Assembly: GCA_035691305.1 (NCBI GenBank)
Contig: DASSJF010000027.1
Location: 16,670 to 80,669, forward strand
From: a bacterium
GTDB taxonomy: Bacteria > Sysuimicrobiota > Sysuimicrobiia > Sysuimicrobiales > Segetimicrobiaceae
DNA: 64,000 nucleotides
Reading direction: 5' to 3'
The position numbers and the translations under genes are program-made. The notes below the pieces were generated by a model. The model saw nothing but the letters and a program-made list of their open reading frames with translations. It was not told where the DNA came from and did not search any database. Shown here in pieces: positions 17,638 to 25,495 of this stretch; the stretch's first letter is position 1, and every line of letters begins with the position of its first letter.

Positions 17638-17685
17638 TCGAAACGGCGTTCCGAGAGTTACCGATCAACACCCTAGGATCGCACG
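17600..17685 (-). promoter_or_regulatory. Conserved 86-bp upstream element, copy B
   Basis: Matches 4924-5009 without gaps (about 54/86 identical, in blocks). It lies 71 nt before the binding-protein start on the minus strand. Probable common promoter/operator of the peptide-transport operon and the lone epimerase gene. Confidence 0.6.
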
Positions 17686-17906
17686 ATCATTCCACAGAAG
17701 GGCAGGTGCGCCGCAGTAAGCGTGTACCGTCCAGCACGACAATCAGCCGGCCCGGCACGAGATCGGCTGCGAGACGCAGTACACCCTTCATGTATCGCGG
17801 GCCGCTCGCCTGAAACCGCGGAACTGCTCCGATGTCGGATAGACAAGGGAACGCCCACGCCACGGGCCAAACACTGTGGCGACTCATGACAACGGGGGTG
17901 CACGGG

Positions 17907-19556
17907 ATGAAGCACGGCAGCCGCATGGGCAAGGGGATCAGCCGCCGCGACCTGTTGTCCGCCGCAGGCGCCACGCTGACCGGGGGCGCCGCTCTGTCCG
18001 CGTTGCGGCCGTTGCTCGGCGCCGTCCCGGCGCAGGCTGCGGAACCGATATACGGCGGCACGCTCACGATCGCATTCGTCCCGTTCGCGACGCACATCGA
18101 CGCGAACTCCGCCAACATCAGCACGTTGAACGAGGTCGCGAAGTACTTCTATGAGACGCTATTCGACTGGGACGCGGACGGCAAGCTGGTCCCCTCCCTG
18201 GTCCAGAGCGAGCAGATATCCCGGGACGGCCTGACGGTCACCTGGAAGCTGCAGCCCGGCGTGAAGTTCCACGACGGGACGTCCTTCAATGCCGCGGCCG
18301 TGAAGTGGAACCTGGAGCGCAAAGGCGAGAAGAAACAGCCGCTCTACGACGCGCTCTTCGTCAGGCGCATCGACGCGGTCGACGACCTCACGGTGCGGGT
18401 AACGATGACCCAGCCCCAGCCGGGCCTCGCGGCGTGGCTCAGCCTGCCCACGTTTTCGATGTACAGCCCGTCGTTCGTCCAAAAAGTCGGTGACGACGGC
18501 CTCAAGCGACAGGCCTCAGGCACGGGCCCGTTCACCGTCCAGGAGTTCCGCGCCAACGAGATCCTCCGGCTCCGGCGCGCGCCGCAGTACTGGCGCAAAG
18601 GGCTGCCGTACCTCGACGAAATTGTGTTCCGCATGGTGCCGTCGATCAGTGCGCGCGCCGCGATGCTGCAGGCCGGCGACGTGGACATGGCGCTCGCGCT
18701 CTCGATCCCAGACATCGCGCGGCTGCGGCACCTCAAGGGCTTCCGGGTTCTGCAACAGCTGGGCTCCCAGCAGTACTACCTGGCGATCAACGCAGCACAC
18801 GATCCGCTCAAGGACGGTCGCGTGCGGCGTGCGCTCAACCACGCGGTCGACAAGGACGGCATCATGCGGACCGTGCTGCTCGGCAGCGCGGAGTTCTCGA
18901 CCGCTAACTTCCTGACGCGCAAGGTGGACGGCTACGCACGGGCTGGCGTCTACCCGTACGACCGGGCGGCAGCGGCGCGGCTCCTGGACGAAGCGGGGTG
19001 GAAGCCGGGCCCGGGCGGGATGCGCGCGAAGGACGGCAAGTCGCTCTCGCTCGACATCGCGACGACCAGCGGCGCCCGCTCCGGCGACGTGCAGATCGCC
19101 GAGCTGGTGCAGGGCATGCTCAAGAACGTCGGCGTCGGCGCCAACGTCAACGTCGTGGATTCGGCGACCTTTCTGGCACGCGTCAATCTGCCGATTCCCC
19201 AGCAGCTCCCCTACGATCTGCTGAACCTCGCCGTCAACGTCTTTTCGGGCGATGCGGAGTACGTGATGCGAACCTTTTACCTCACGAGCGCTTGGCCGCC
19301 CGCGTACTACAACTATGCGCACTACTCCAACCCAACGGTGGACAAGGACGTCGACGCCGCACTGCGCGCGCCGACGAAGGCGCAGCGTGACCAGATCTTT
19401 GCGCGGATCATCAAGCAAGTGTACGCCGACACGCCGACCATACTGCTGTGCGACGTGCCGACGATCGCGGCCGTGCAGGACACCGTGCAGGGCGTGTTCT
19501 TCAACGGCCCCGCGAACAATTGGCCGGCCAAGTACGCGTGGAAGGAAAAGCGCTAG
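17907..19556 (+). CDS. Peptide ABC transporter substrate-binding protein, Tat-exported
   Basis: 549 aa from ATG 17907. The N-terminus has a twin-arginine signal (GISRRDLLSAAGATLTGGAAL, cleavage near AQAAEP). SBP_bac_5 landmarks follow: YGGTLTIAF, YETLFDWDADGKLVPSL, WKLQPGVKFHDGTSFNA, VRRALNHAVDKDGI. Export through Tat implies folding or cofactor binding before export, unlike the Sec-exported homologue next door. First gene of a plus-strand operon with DppB and DppC. A start at 17832 is possible but lengthens the leader beyond the Tat norm. Confidence 0.94.
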   Translation: MKHGSRMGKGISRRDLLSAAGATLTGGAALSALRPLLGAVPAQAAEPIYGGTLTIAFVPFATHIDANSANISTLNEVAKYFYETLFDWDADGKLVPSLVQSEQISRDGLTVTWKLQPGVKFHDGTSFNAAAVKWNLERKGEKKQPLYDALFVRRIDAVDDLTVRVTMTQPQPGLAAWLSLPTFSMYSPSFVQKVGDDGLKRQASGTGPFTVQEFRANEILRLRRAPQYWRKGLPYLDEIVFRMVPSISARAAMLQAGDVDMALALSIPDIARLRHLKGFRVLQQLGSQQYYLAINAAHDPLKDGRVRRALNHAVDKDGIMRTVLLGSAEFSTANFLTRKVDGYARAGVYPYDRAAAARLLDEAGWKPGPGGMRAKDGKSLSLDIATTSGARSGDVQIAELVQGMLKNVGVGANVNVVDSATFLARVNLPIPQQLPYDLLNLAVNVFSGDAEYVMRTFYLTSAWPPAYYNYAHYSNPTVDKDVDAALRAPTKAQRDQIFARIIKQVYADTPTILLCDVPTIAAVQDTVQGVFFNGPANNWPAKYAWKEKR

Positions 19557-19595
19557 CGCCCGCCTGATCGGGGACCGCTGGTCGAGGACGCGACG

Positions 19596-20516
19596 ATGGG
19601 CGGCTACATCGCCAGGCGCGCGCTCGTCAGCATCCCGCTGCTCCTCCTGATCGTGACGGTAGTGTTCTTCGCCTTCCGGGCGATCCCGGGCGATCCCGCT
19701 CGGCTCTACGTCGGCACCGATGCCTCCCAGGAAACGGTGGAGCAGTACCGGCGGGCGTGGGGGCTCGATCAACCGGTCGCCGTGCAATACGCCCGCTACC
19801 TCTCGCGCCTGCTGCGCGGCGACCTCGGCGTCTCGATTCAGAGCGGGCAGACGGTCCTGCACGAACTGGGCGGCCATTTCCCATCGACGCTCGCGCTCTC
19901 GTGCGCCGCGATGGCGGTCGCCGCCGCCGTCGGCATTCCGCTCGGGATCCTCGCCGGCTGGAAGCGCGACACGATGTGGGATGCGGCGGCGAGCGGCGTG
20001 GCGCTCGCCGGCATCTCGATCCCGCTCTTCTGGCTCGGCCTTCTCCTCATCTACACGTTCAGCGTGCGCCTCCACGTCGTCCCGAGCGGCGGGAACGAGA
20101 CGTGGCGCAGTTACATCCTGCCCGCGGTCTCGCTTGCGATGTTTCCCCTGACCTTTATCGTGCGCATGACCCGCTCGTCGCTGCTGGACGTGATCAAGGA
20201 AGACTACGTACGGACGGCCCGGGCGAAAGGTCTGCGCGAGGTCGTGGTCATCGGCTGGCACGCCGTGCGCAACGCGCTGCTGCCGGTCGTCACCGTGATC
20301 GGGCTGCTCTTCGGCTACATGCTCGGCGGCGCGATCGTAACCGAGACGATCTTCGCGTGGCCCGGCCTGGGGCGCCTCCTCGTGACCGCGGTGGCACAGC
20401 GTGACTTTCCGTTGATTCAGGGCGACCTGCTGCTGTTCGCGGCGCTCTTCATGCTGGTGAACCTGGCAGTAGACCTGCTGTACGCGTGGATCGATCCGCG
20501 CATCCGCCTCGAATGA
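19596..20516 (+). CDS. Peptide ABC transporter permease, DppB type
   Basis: 306 aa, six membrane segments. YIARRALVSIPLLLLIVTVVFFAFR, IPGDPARLYVG, the EAA loop DYVRTARAKGLREVVVIGWHAVRNALLP and C-terminal DFPLIQGDLLLFAALF define DppB. ATG at 19596. Its TGA overlaps the ATG of the DppC gene, so both are coupled. Pairs with the Tat-exported binding protein upstream. Confidence 0.95.
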   Translation: MGGYIARRALVSIPLLLLIVTVVFFAFRAIPGDPARLYVGTDASQETVEQYRRAWGLDQPVAVQYARYLSRLLRGDLGVSIQSGQTVLHELGGHFPSTLALSCAAMAVAAAVGIPLGILAGWKRDTMWDAAASGVALAGISIPLFWLGLLLIYTFSVRLHVVPSGGNETWRSYILPAVSLAMFPLTFIVRMTRSSLLDVIKEDYVRTARAKGLREVVVIGWHAVRNALLPVVTVIGLLFGYMLGGAIVTETIFAWPGLGRLLVTAVAQRDFPLIQGDLLLFAALFMLVNLAVDLLYAWIDPRIRLE

Positions 20517-21340
20517 GACGACGGCCCTCCGCCGCGCGCCGCAACCTCCGGCTCCACTACGGCGGGATCCTGATCGCCCTGTTCCTCGCGACCGGGACCG
20601 TCGGCCCCCACCTGCTGCGGGACAACCCCAACGCCATCGACCTGACGCAGAACCTCGCGCCCCCCACCGGACGGCACCCGTTTGGCACGGACACCGAAGG
20701 CCGCGACCTGCTGAGCCGGGTTGTGGTCGGCGCCCGCACGGACCTCGTGATGTCGGTCAGTGCCGTCGCGCTCGGCGGAGTCACCGGCATCGCGTGCGGG
20801 CTGGTCGCCGGCTACTATCCTCGGGTGCGCACCCCGATCATGCGCTTCATGGACGTGCTGTTGGCATTCCCGAGCCTCGTCGTGGCACTCGGCATCATCG
20901 CCGTCGTGGGCTCGAGCCTCCGAAACGTCATCATCGCGCTGGCGATCTACCAGGTCCCGCAGTTCACGCGACTGGTGAACGGCGTCGTGCTCAGCCTGCG
21001 GGAGCAGGCCTACGTGGAATCGGCGCGCGCGGCCGGCGCGCGGGACGGCCGGATCATCGGCCGCTACATCGTCCCCAATATGCTCCCCCCTGTCATCGTG
21101 CAGATCAGTCTCTTCGTCCCGAGCGCGATCACGATCGGCGCGAGCCTTAGCTTCCTCGGGCTCGGCATCTCGCCCCCCACGGCCGAGTGGGGGTCCATGC
21201 TGCAGAACAGCCTGGAATGGGCCGGGATGGCGCCGCACGTCATGATCGCGCCGGGGCTCGCGCTGATGGCCGTGATCCTCGGATTCAATCTGTTCGGGGA
21301 CGGCCTGCGCGACGCGCTCGATCCCCGGCTGCGGATTTAG
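20513..21340 (+). CDS. Peptide ABC transporter permease, DppC type
   Basis: 275 aa from the ATG inside the ATGA overlap with DppB. HPFGTDTEGRDLLSRVVVGARTDL, EAA loop AYVESARAAGARDGRIIGRYIVPN and GFNLFGDGLRDALDPRLRI are present. The N-terminal cytoplasmic leader is short. No ATPase gene follows; instead the convergent amidohydrolase gene ends 1 nt away. Confidence 0.95.
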   Translation: MRRRPSAARRNLRLHYGGILIALFLATGTVGPHLLRDNPNAIDLTQNLAPPTGRHPFGTDTEGRDLLSRVVVGARTDLVMSVSAVALGGVTGIACGLVAGYYPRVRTPIMRFMDVLLAFPSLVVALGIIAVVGSSLRNVIIALAIYQVPQFTRLVNGVVLSLREQAYVESARAAGARDGRIIGRYIVPNMLPPVIVQISLFVPSAITIGASLSFLGLGISPPTAEWGSMLQNSLEWAGMAPHVMIAPGLALMAVILGFNLFGDGLRDALDPRLRI

Positions 21341-21341
21341 T

Positions 21342-22730
21342 CTACGGCCGCAGGAACCGTCCGTACCCCGGCCGCGTCGTCACCTCGCCCCCTGAGGCGA
21401 CGACGCGGCCGCGCACCATCGTCACGACCGCTATCCCGGTAACCGTGCGGCCGTCGTAGGGACGGGTCAAGACGCGCGACTTAGTGTAGAAGTCGTTGGA
21501 CCGCAGGACGTGCGTCCGCGCCATGTCAACGATCGTGAGATCGGCGTCCGAGCCGATGGCAACGCGGCCCTTGCGCGGGTAGAGCCCAAAGATCCGTGCG
21601 GGATTCTCGCTCAGCAGCGCGACGAGGCGGCCGAGCGTCAAACGTCCGGCGTTCACGTGGGTCAGCATCATCGGCACCATGGGTTCCATGCCCGGCTGCC
21701 CGCCGGCCGCATCGAAGATGTTGTCCGAACGGCGGTCCGCCTCGCGGGACGGGCTCGGCGTGTGGTCGCTTGCGAGAATATCCACAGTACCGTTACGCAC
21801 GAATTCCCACAGCCGCGCCTGGCTCTCCGCCGAGCGGAGCGGCGGGTGCACCTTCCCGTATGCCCCGAACGAGGTCATATCCGTGTCCGTGAAGTGTAGA
21901 TACTCCGGCCGCGACTCGATCGTGACGGCCTGGCCATCTTCGCGCGCGCGCCGGGCGAGCATGATCGCGTCGGGTGAGGCGACGTGGACGAGATGCAGCC
22001 TGGCGCCGGCGGCGCGGGCGAGCGCGAGCGTCTCCCCTGTCGCCACGACCTCGCACAGCTCGGGACGCCCGCGGCTGTGGTCCTGAGGCTTGACCTGCCC
22101 GGCGGCGCGCGCCTTGGCCTCAAAGTACTTCGCGAGCGCGTCGTGCTCGACGTGCACCGAGTGGACGAGGCCCGTGGCCGCCGACTCGCGCAGGCGCTCG
22201 AGCATCAGGCCCGGATCCGCAACGCGGATGCCGCCTTCGAGTTTGGCGCGCTCGTTGGTCTCGGGCAGCTTGGAGCGGAAGCTCTTGAATCCGATGACAC
22301 CGGCCTCGGCGAGTCCGGCCGCCGCTCCGCCGTTCGTCTCCCCGAGCCCGCCGTACATCGCGAAGTCGATCACCGCCTTAGGCTCGACGATCTGAAGCCT
22401 CGAGCGCATGATTTCGGCCCGATCCACGGACGGGTACGAGTTCGGCATCTCGACGATCGTGGTGAGGCCGCTGGCCGCCGCGCCGCGCGTGCCGCTGGTG
22501 AAGTCCTCCCACTCCGGCCACCCGGGATCGTAGAAATGGACATGCGCGTCGATGAGCCCCGGCAGCACCTTAAGGCCGGCCGCGTCGACCCATTCCGCGG
22601 CGTCCTGCCGGGCAAGCACTCCCGGGGCGGCGACGGCCGAGATCCGGCCAGCCGTGATCCCGATATCCGCGGGGAACTCCTCCCGGGGGCTGACGATCGT
22701 TCCGTTTCCGACGATCACATCAAACGGCAT
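21342..22730 (-). CDS. Dihydroorotase/hydantoinase-family amidohydrolase
   Basis: 462 aa, paralogue of the 9567-10970 protein (same IDAHVHFYDPGWPEWEDF, MPNSYP, SFRSKLPET and ASDHTPS blocks). Ligands: His-x-His in DAHVHF, Lys in GFKSFR, His in SVHVEHD and LVHVAS, Asp in SDHTP. Start at 22730 is chosen because GGGAGAAG precedes it and upstream residues look non-coding. Probably opens a cyclic amide or ureide. It converges on the DppC gene and has its own transcription unit. Confidence 0.92.
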   Translation of the reverse strand: MPFDVIVGNGTIVSPREEFPADIGITAGRISAVAAPGVLARQDAAEWVDAAGLKVLPGLIDAHVHFYDPGWPEWEDFTSGTRGAAASGLTTIVEMPNSYPSVDRAEIMRSRLQIVEPKAVIDFAMYGGLGETNGGAAAGLAEAGVIGFKSFRSKLPETNERAKLEGGIRVADPGLMLERLRESAATGLVHSVHVEHDALAKYFEAKARAAGQVKPQDHSRGRPELCEVVATGETLALARAAGARLHLVHVASPDAIMLARRAREDGQAVTIESRPEYLHFTDTDMTSFGAYGKVHPPLRSAESQARLWEFVRNGTVDILASDHTPSPSREADRRSDNIFDAAGGQPGMEPMVPMMLTHVNAGRLTLGRLVALLSENPARIFGLYPRKGRVAIGSDADLTIVDMARTHVLRSNDFYTKSRVLTRPYDGRTVTGIAVVTMVRGRVVASGGEVTTRPGYGRFLRP

Positions 22731-23075
22731 CCGCTTCTCCCGGCGCGCACGTGCGGTACACCATCCGACTACGCCGCGCGCAGCGAAGGGACCTCCGGGG
22801 TCGCGCCGCGGGCGCGCGAAACCAACTGCGCACACATCGCGAGTTACGATCGGCAAGGAGTACCCTGTGTCCCAATCGGTTCTCTTGCCCACGCGCGAGC
22901 GAGGCCAAATCAAACCAGGACCGGCGGAGTGAGCGGTGGATCTCGTCTGACCGTCCGTAGTCCCGAGTCCTCGCCGACGGGAGCCGGTTAGAGGACGGAC
23001 GATGGGATCACGTTACGGAATGCTACGCTCTGGGCCGCGAGGGGAAGTCGCGGCTCGTGCGGAATATGCCGTGCC
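22731..23075. other. 345-nt intergenic region, nothing assigned
   Basis: Divergent spacer between the amidohydrolase and the CAP-domain gene. I see no convincing ORF, RNA or terminator; promoters for both genes must lie here but no hexamer pair stands out. Confidence 0.4.
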
Positions 23076-23618
23076 GTGTTTCGGGGCTCTGTATCGGTCT
23101 CGCGCGTAGTCATCGTCGCGGCCGCTTTCGCGGCGGTGGGCTTCGGGCCGGCACGACCGGTGCCGGCATACCCGCAAACTCGCCCGCAGGACGGAACCGC
23201 TGTGACGCCGCTCGGCACGGGAGCTCAGGACAGCGCATTCGTTCCCGCGGCCGAGGAGGATCTACTCGCGATGTTGAACGCGGTCCGAAGCGAGCACGGT
23301 CTCGCGCCGCTCTCCATGAACGGGGTTCTCCGCGGCGTGGCGCGAGGGCATTCGCGCGACATGGCCCTCAAGGGATACATCGGCCACGGCTCGACGGACG
23401 GGGAGTCGTTTTTCACCCGGATGTCCCGCGTGGTGTCGCGCGGCACCCTGACAGGCGAAAATGTCGCGACGGCCGTGGACCCCGTGCGCATTCACGCCGC
23501 GTTTATCCACAGCGAAGGACACCTGAAGAACATCCTGGATCCCGCCTTTCGACGAGTAGGCGTCGGAGTTGCGACGGCCGGACGGTTGCTGATCGCTACG
23601 GAAGATTTTACGGATTGA
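23076..23618 (+). CDS. Secreted CAP/SCP-domain protein (YkwD-like)
   Basis: 180 aa. N-terminal export signal (VSVSRVVIVAAAFAAVGFG), a short linker, then a CAP domain from about residue 57: LLAMLNAVRSEHGLAPLSMN, ARGHSRDMALKGYIGHG, GENVATAV, FIHSEGHLKNILDPAFRRVGVGV. These give the His and Glu cavity residues of the family. Bacterial members are extracellular and of unclear biochemical role. The start is a GTG; its ribosome site is weak, so a nearby GTG may be used. Confidence 0.88.
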   Translation: MFRGSVSVSRVVIVAAAFAAVGFGPARPVPAYPQTRPQDGTAVTPLGTGAQDSAFVPAAEEDLLAMLNAVRSEHGLAPLSMNGVLRGVARGHSRDMALKGYIGHGSTDGESFFTRMSRVVSRGTLTGENVATAVDPVRIHAAFIHSEGHLKNILDPAFRRVGVGVATAGRLLIATEDFTD

Positions 23619-23660
23619 AGCATGGCCGGACCGACATCCGCGGGGCCGTGATTCGAGAGA

Positions 23661-23693
23661 ATGATAAAGGCACCCGGAGTGATCCCGGGTGCC
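23661..23693 (-). terminator. Rho-independent terminator of the glycine-rich protein gene
   Basis: Perfect 9-bp stem GGCACCCGG/CCGGGTGCC at 23669-23693 with a 7-nt loop. Read on the minus strand it is followed by TTTATCATT. It lies about 40 nt after the stop of the minus-strand gene and may also stop the convergent CAP gene. Confidence 0.75.
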
Positions 23694-23734
23694 CGCATGT
23701 TCGCAACCGGCGGCGCTGTTACGCCGCCGCGGCC

Positions 23735-24397
23735 TCAACGACCGTGACCGTGCTCGCCACCGTTGCCGTTGTCGCCACCGTTGCCGTTGCCACCGTTACC
23801 GCCTTCGCCGTGGCCCCAGCCCTTGTCGCCCTGCTCACCGCTACCGTGGCCCTTGCCGGCGCCCTGGCCGTTGCCGTGATCGTAGCCACCGCCACCGCCA
23901 CCGCCGCCACCACCGCCACCGCCGCCACCACCGCCACCGCCACCGCCGCCACCACCACCGCCGCCGGCGTCATCGCCGCCAGCCCCACCACCACCGCCGC
24001 CGCCACCAATGGTGTAGTCGCCCTTGTCAACGCCCCCGACGCTGAAGCCCGGAGCTACGGTTCCTCTTACCGGATACACCAGCAGCGTCACGATGCCGGC
24101 AATCTGCTCGGATTCAACCGGCGCAGACCACACAAGCGCTCCGACGCCGATGAACTCCGGCAGACGGCCGAAATCAATCCGCTCGGTGCCGGCGTAGAAA
24201 ACTGTCTGAGTGGTCGCGTGGAATTCTTGCGTACCAGCGGGTCCGAGAACTGCGAAGGTGCTCGAGTCGACGTTGACTCCGGTGAGCGAGCCTTGCGTCT
24301 GAATGGCAGGCCCGGCGATCTCAGCCTGCGCAACGCCTGCGAATCCGCCCCATGCCGCAAGCGCCACAATGACTGCACCGGTGATTACCCACCTCAT
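23735..24397 (-). CDS. Secreted glycine-rich protein under c-di-GMP riboswitch control
   Basis: 220 aa. Residues 1-26 are a Sec signal (VITGAVIVALAAWGGFAGVAQA). Residues 27-125 form a compact domain (FAVLGPAGTQEFHATTQTVF, PEFIGVGALVWSAPVE) resembling small beta proteins that I cannot name. From residue 130 to the end it is almost pure Gly with Asn, His, Asp and Gly-His pairs, a flexible, possibly adhesive or matrix-forming tail. A GEMM-I aptamer lies directly upstream, so it is probably a surface or biofilm component made in response to cyclic di-GMP. Confidence 0.88.
   Translation of the reverse strand: MRWVITGAVIVALAAWGGFAGVAQAEIAGPAIQTQGSLTGVNVDSSTFAVLGPAGTQEFHATTQTVFYAGTERIDFGRLPEFIGVGALVWSAPVESEQIAGIVTLLVYPVRGTVAPGFSVGGVDKGDYTIGGGGGGGGAGGDDAGGGGGGGGGGGGGGGGGGGGGGGGGGGYDHGNGQGAGKGHGSGEQGDKGWGHGEGGNGGNGNGGDNGNGGEHGHGR
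23745..24010. repeat. Low-complexity GGN repeat coding for the Gly tail
   Basis: Nearly continuous CCACCG/CCGCCA triplets on the plus strand (Gly codons on the minus), densest between 23885 and 24010. Such tracts are prone to slippage, so length may vary in the population. Confidence 0.8.
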
Positions 24398-24410
24398 GGG
24401 TCCCCCTCCA
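24395..24410 (-). promoter_or_regulatory. Ribosome binding site, target of the riboswitch platform
   Basis: GGAGGGGGACCC runs into the ATG. The part GGGGGACC (24399-24406) can pair along 8 nt with GGTCCCTC at 24501-24508, just 5' of the aptamer. Confidence 0.6.
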
Positions 24411-24414
24411 CCTT

Positions 24415-24508
24415 AGCCTGCCTCGTTTCGGCAGCCCGGCCCACCACATGGGTGCCGTTGACTTTGCGTCCCCAGGTCGCCCTGAGTTTGCTCTGTCGGC
24501 GAGGGACC
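24415..24508 (-). ncRNA. Cyclic di-GMP-I riboswitch (GEMM-I)
   Basis: The conserved strings occur in order on the minus strand: ACAGAGCAAAC (24486-24496), a hairpin CAGG-GCGA-CCTG with a GNRA loop (24473-24484), GGGGACGCAAAG (24461-24472), a P3 hairpin (CGGCACCC...GGGCCG) and GGGCTGCCG (24428-24436). P1 is CCTCG (24500-24504) with CGAGG (24421-24425). Spacing and the GCGA tetraloop fit GEMM-I. The 5' GGTCCCTC shares CCTC with P1 and can instead pair with the ribosome site, so ligand binding should free it: a predicted translational ON switch. Confidence 0.92.
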
Positions 24509-24759
24509 GTCTAACTCCCCAGACCAACCTCCCGCGCATGACGTCTTTCCGCCTTAAACATCTCGTACCCGGACTGTCACCTCAATCGGGCGGAGTATGT
24601 GTCGCGGATCGGGTCAAGACCCGACCTGGTTCCTGGGTAGTGGGTTGGTCCACCACCGGTTCCTGGCGTCGTACCTTCACAATCGGGGGCTTCCGTGGCG
24701 ACCTTGATTGCGTCTTCGAGCCGGTCCACCGTGCAGGCGAAGGCGGTCCCGACCACCGC
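24509..24759. other. Spacer upstream of the riboswitch
   Basis: Contains a 14-nt palindrome CGGGTC-AA-GACCCG (24610-24623) and two GGTTCCTGG direct copies about 30 nt apart (24630s and 24659). The riboswitch promoter should be here on the minus strand but I cannot fix it. Confidence 0.35.
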
Positions 24760-25383
24760 TCACGACAGGCCGAACGGCGGATAGCGGTCGGTCGTCAGCA
24801 AGAACGCGTACGCCCCCACCCGCAGGATCCAGCGGAACACGCCCACGACGAAGTTGAAGAGCGACCGCGGATATCGCCCCGTGAACAAGACGGCAAACCA
24901 GGCGATCACGACGCAAATCACGGCCGCGATCCCGACGAAGACCAGCACGATGTAGTGCGGGATGGCGAGGAACCATTTCACGAGCGGCAGCCACCGGTTG
25001 AGGCCGCCCGCCGCGTCCGGGTACGGGATCGCGATGTGGACGGCCTGCTCCTCCTCGACCGACGGATACTCGTCCCGCAGAAGCGCCATGTAGGCACCGA
25101 CACGGGCGCTGAATCTCGTCAACGCAATATTCCACTCGAACCACCACCGCGGATACCGACGGGCGAACACGAGCAGCAGCGCCGTGGGGGCGAACACGAT
25201 CCCGCCGGCGACGAACGGTACGATGTGATGTGATTTATCCTGCTCGGGCCCGCTGATGAGAGCCAAGACAATGGCGATCGGGATGACGGTGAACAGCCGG
25301 AACGCGGTGGTGAGCCGGTTCAGTTCTCGGTCCGGGTAGTCGACGTCCAGCGTGGCGGGAAACGGCTCGGGCACGGCCGGCAT
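24760..25383 (-). CDS. DUF4389 membrane protein
   Basis: 207 aa. Residues about 22-42 and 52-70 form two membrane helices (FRLFTVIPIAIVLALI, VPFVAGGIVFAPTALLLVF); the DUF4389 signature YPRWWFEWNIALTRFSARVGAYMALLRDEYPS is repeated in the C-terminal half as YPRSLFNFVVGVFRWILRVGAYAFLLTTDRYP after two more helices. The internal duplication fits the family. Function unknown. ATG at 25383 is chosen since upstream residues are not family-like. Confidence 0.9.
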   Translation of the reverse strand: MPAVPEPFPATLDVDYPDRELNRLTTAFRLFTVIPIAIVLALISGPEQDKSHHIVPFVAGGIVFAPTALLLVFARRYPRWWFEWNIALTRFSARVGAYMALLRDEYPSVEEEQAVHIAIPYPDAAGGLNRWLPLVKWFLAIPHYIVLVFVGIAAVICVVIAWFAVLFTGRYPRSLFNFVVGVFRWILRVGAYAFLLTTDRYPPFGLS

Positions 25384-25495
25384 CGGGATCCCCCTTGTGC
25401 TCGACACATTCGCCACCACTGTATCATCCAGCGGACCGTCCGGCCGCCGCCGCGATCGCGTGTTCGATATAGCGGGCTGCCGTAGCCCGGACCGC

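Larger units (their letters stand above)
17530..17906. other. Divergent promoter region between two transporter operons
   Basis: 377 nt between the minus-strand binding-protein gene and the plus-strand one. It carries copy B of the 86-bp element and a possible 25-codon leader ORF, described separately. On the plus-strand side I see no strong promoter hexamers. Confidence 0.5.

Noticed and set aside
18516..20261. 581-codon minus-strand ORF across the second transporter operon
   Set aside because: It is the antisense of the binding-protein and DppB genes and shows no family features; those genes are clear on the plus strand.
23745..24010. CRISPR-like or satellite array suggested by the repeated triplets
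   Set aside because: No unique spacers; the pattern is explained by Gly codons in a secreted protein.
23057..24514. 485-codon plus-strand frame across the CAP gene and the riboswitch
   Set aside because: It crosses the CAP gene in another frame, reads antisense through the Gly-rich gene as Ala/Thr/Val repeats and covers the riboswitch; it is an artefact of high GC.
24610..24623. Hairpin CGGGTC-AA-GACCCG as a terminator
   Set aside because: The loop is only 2 nt and no T tract follows on either strand.
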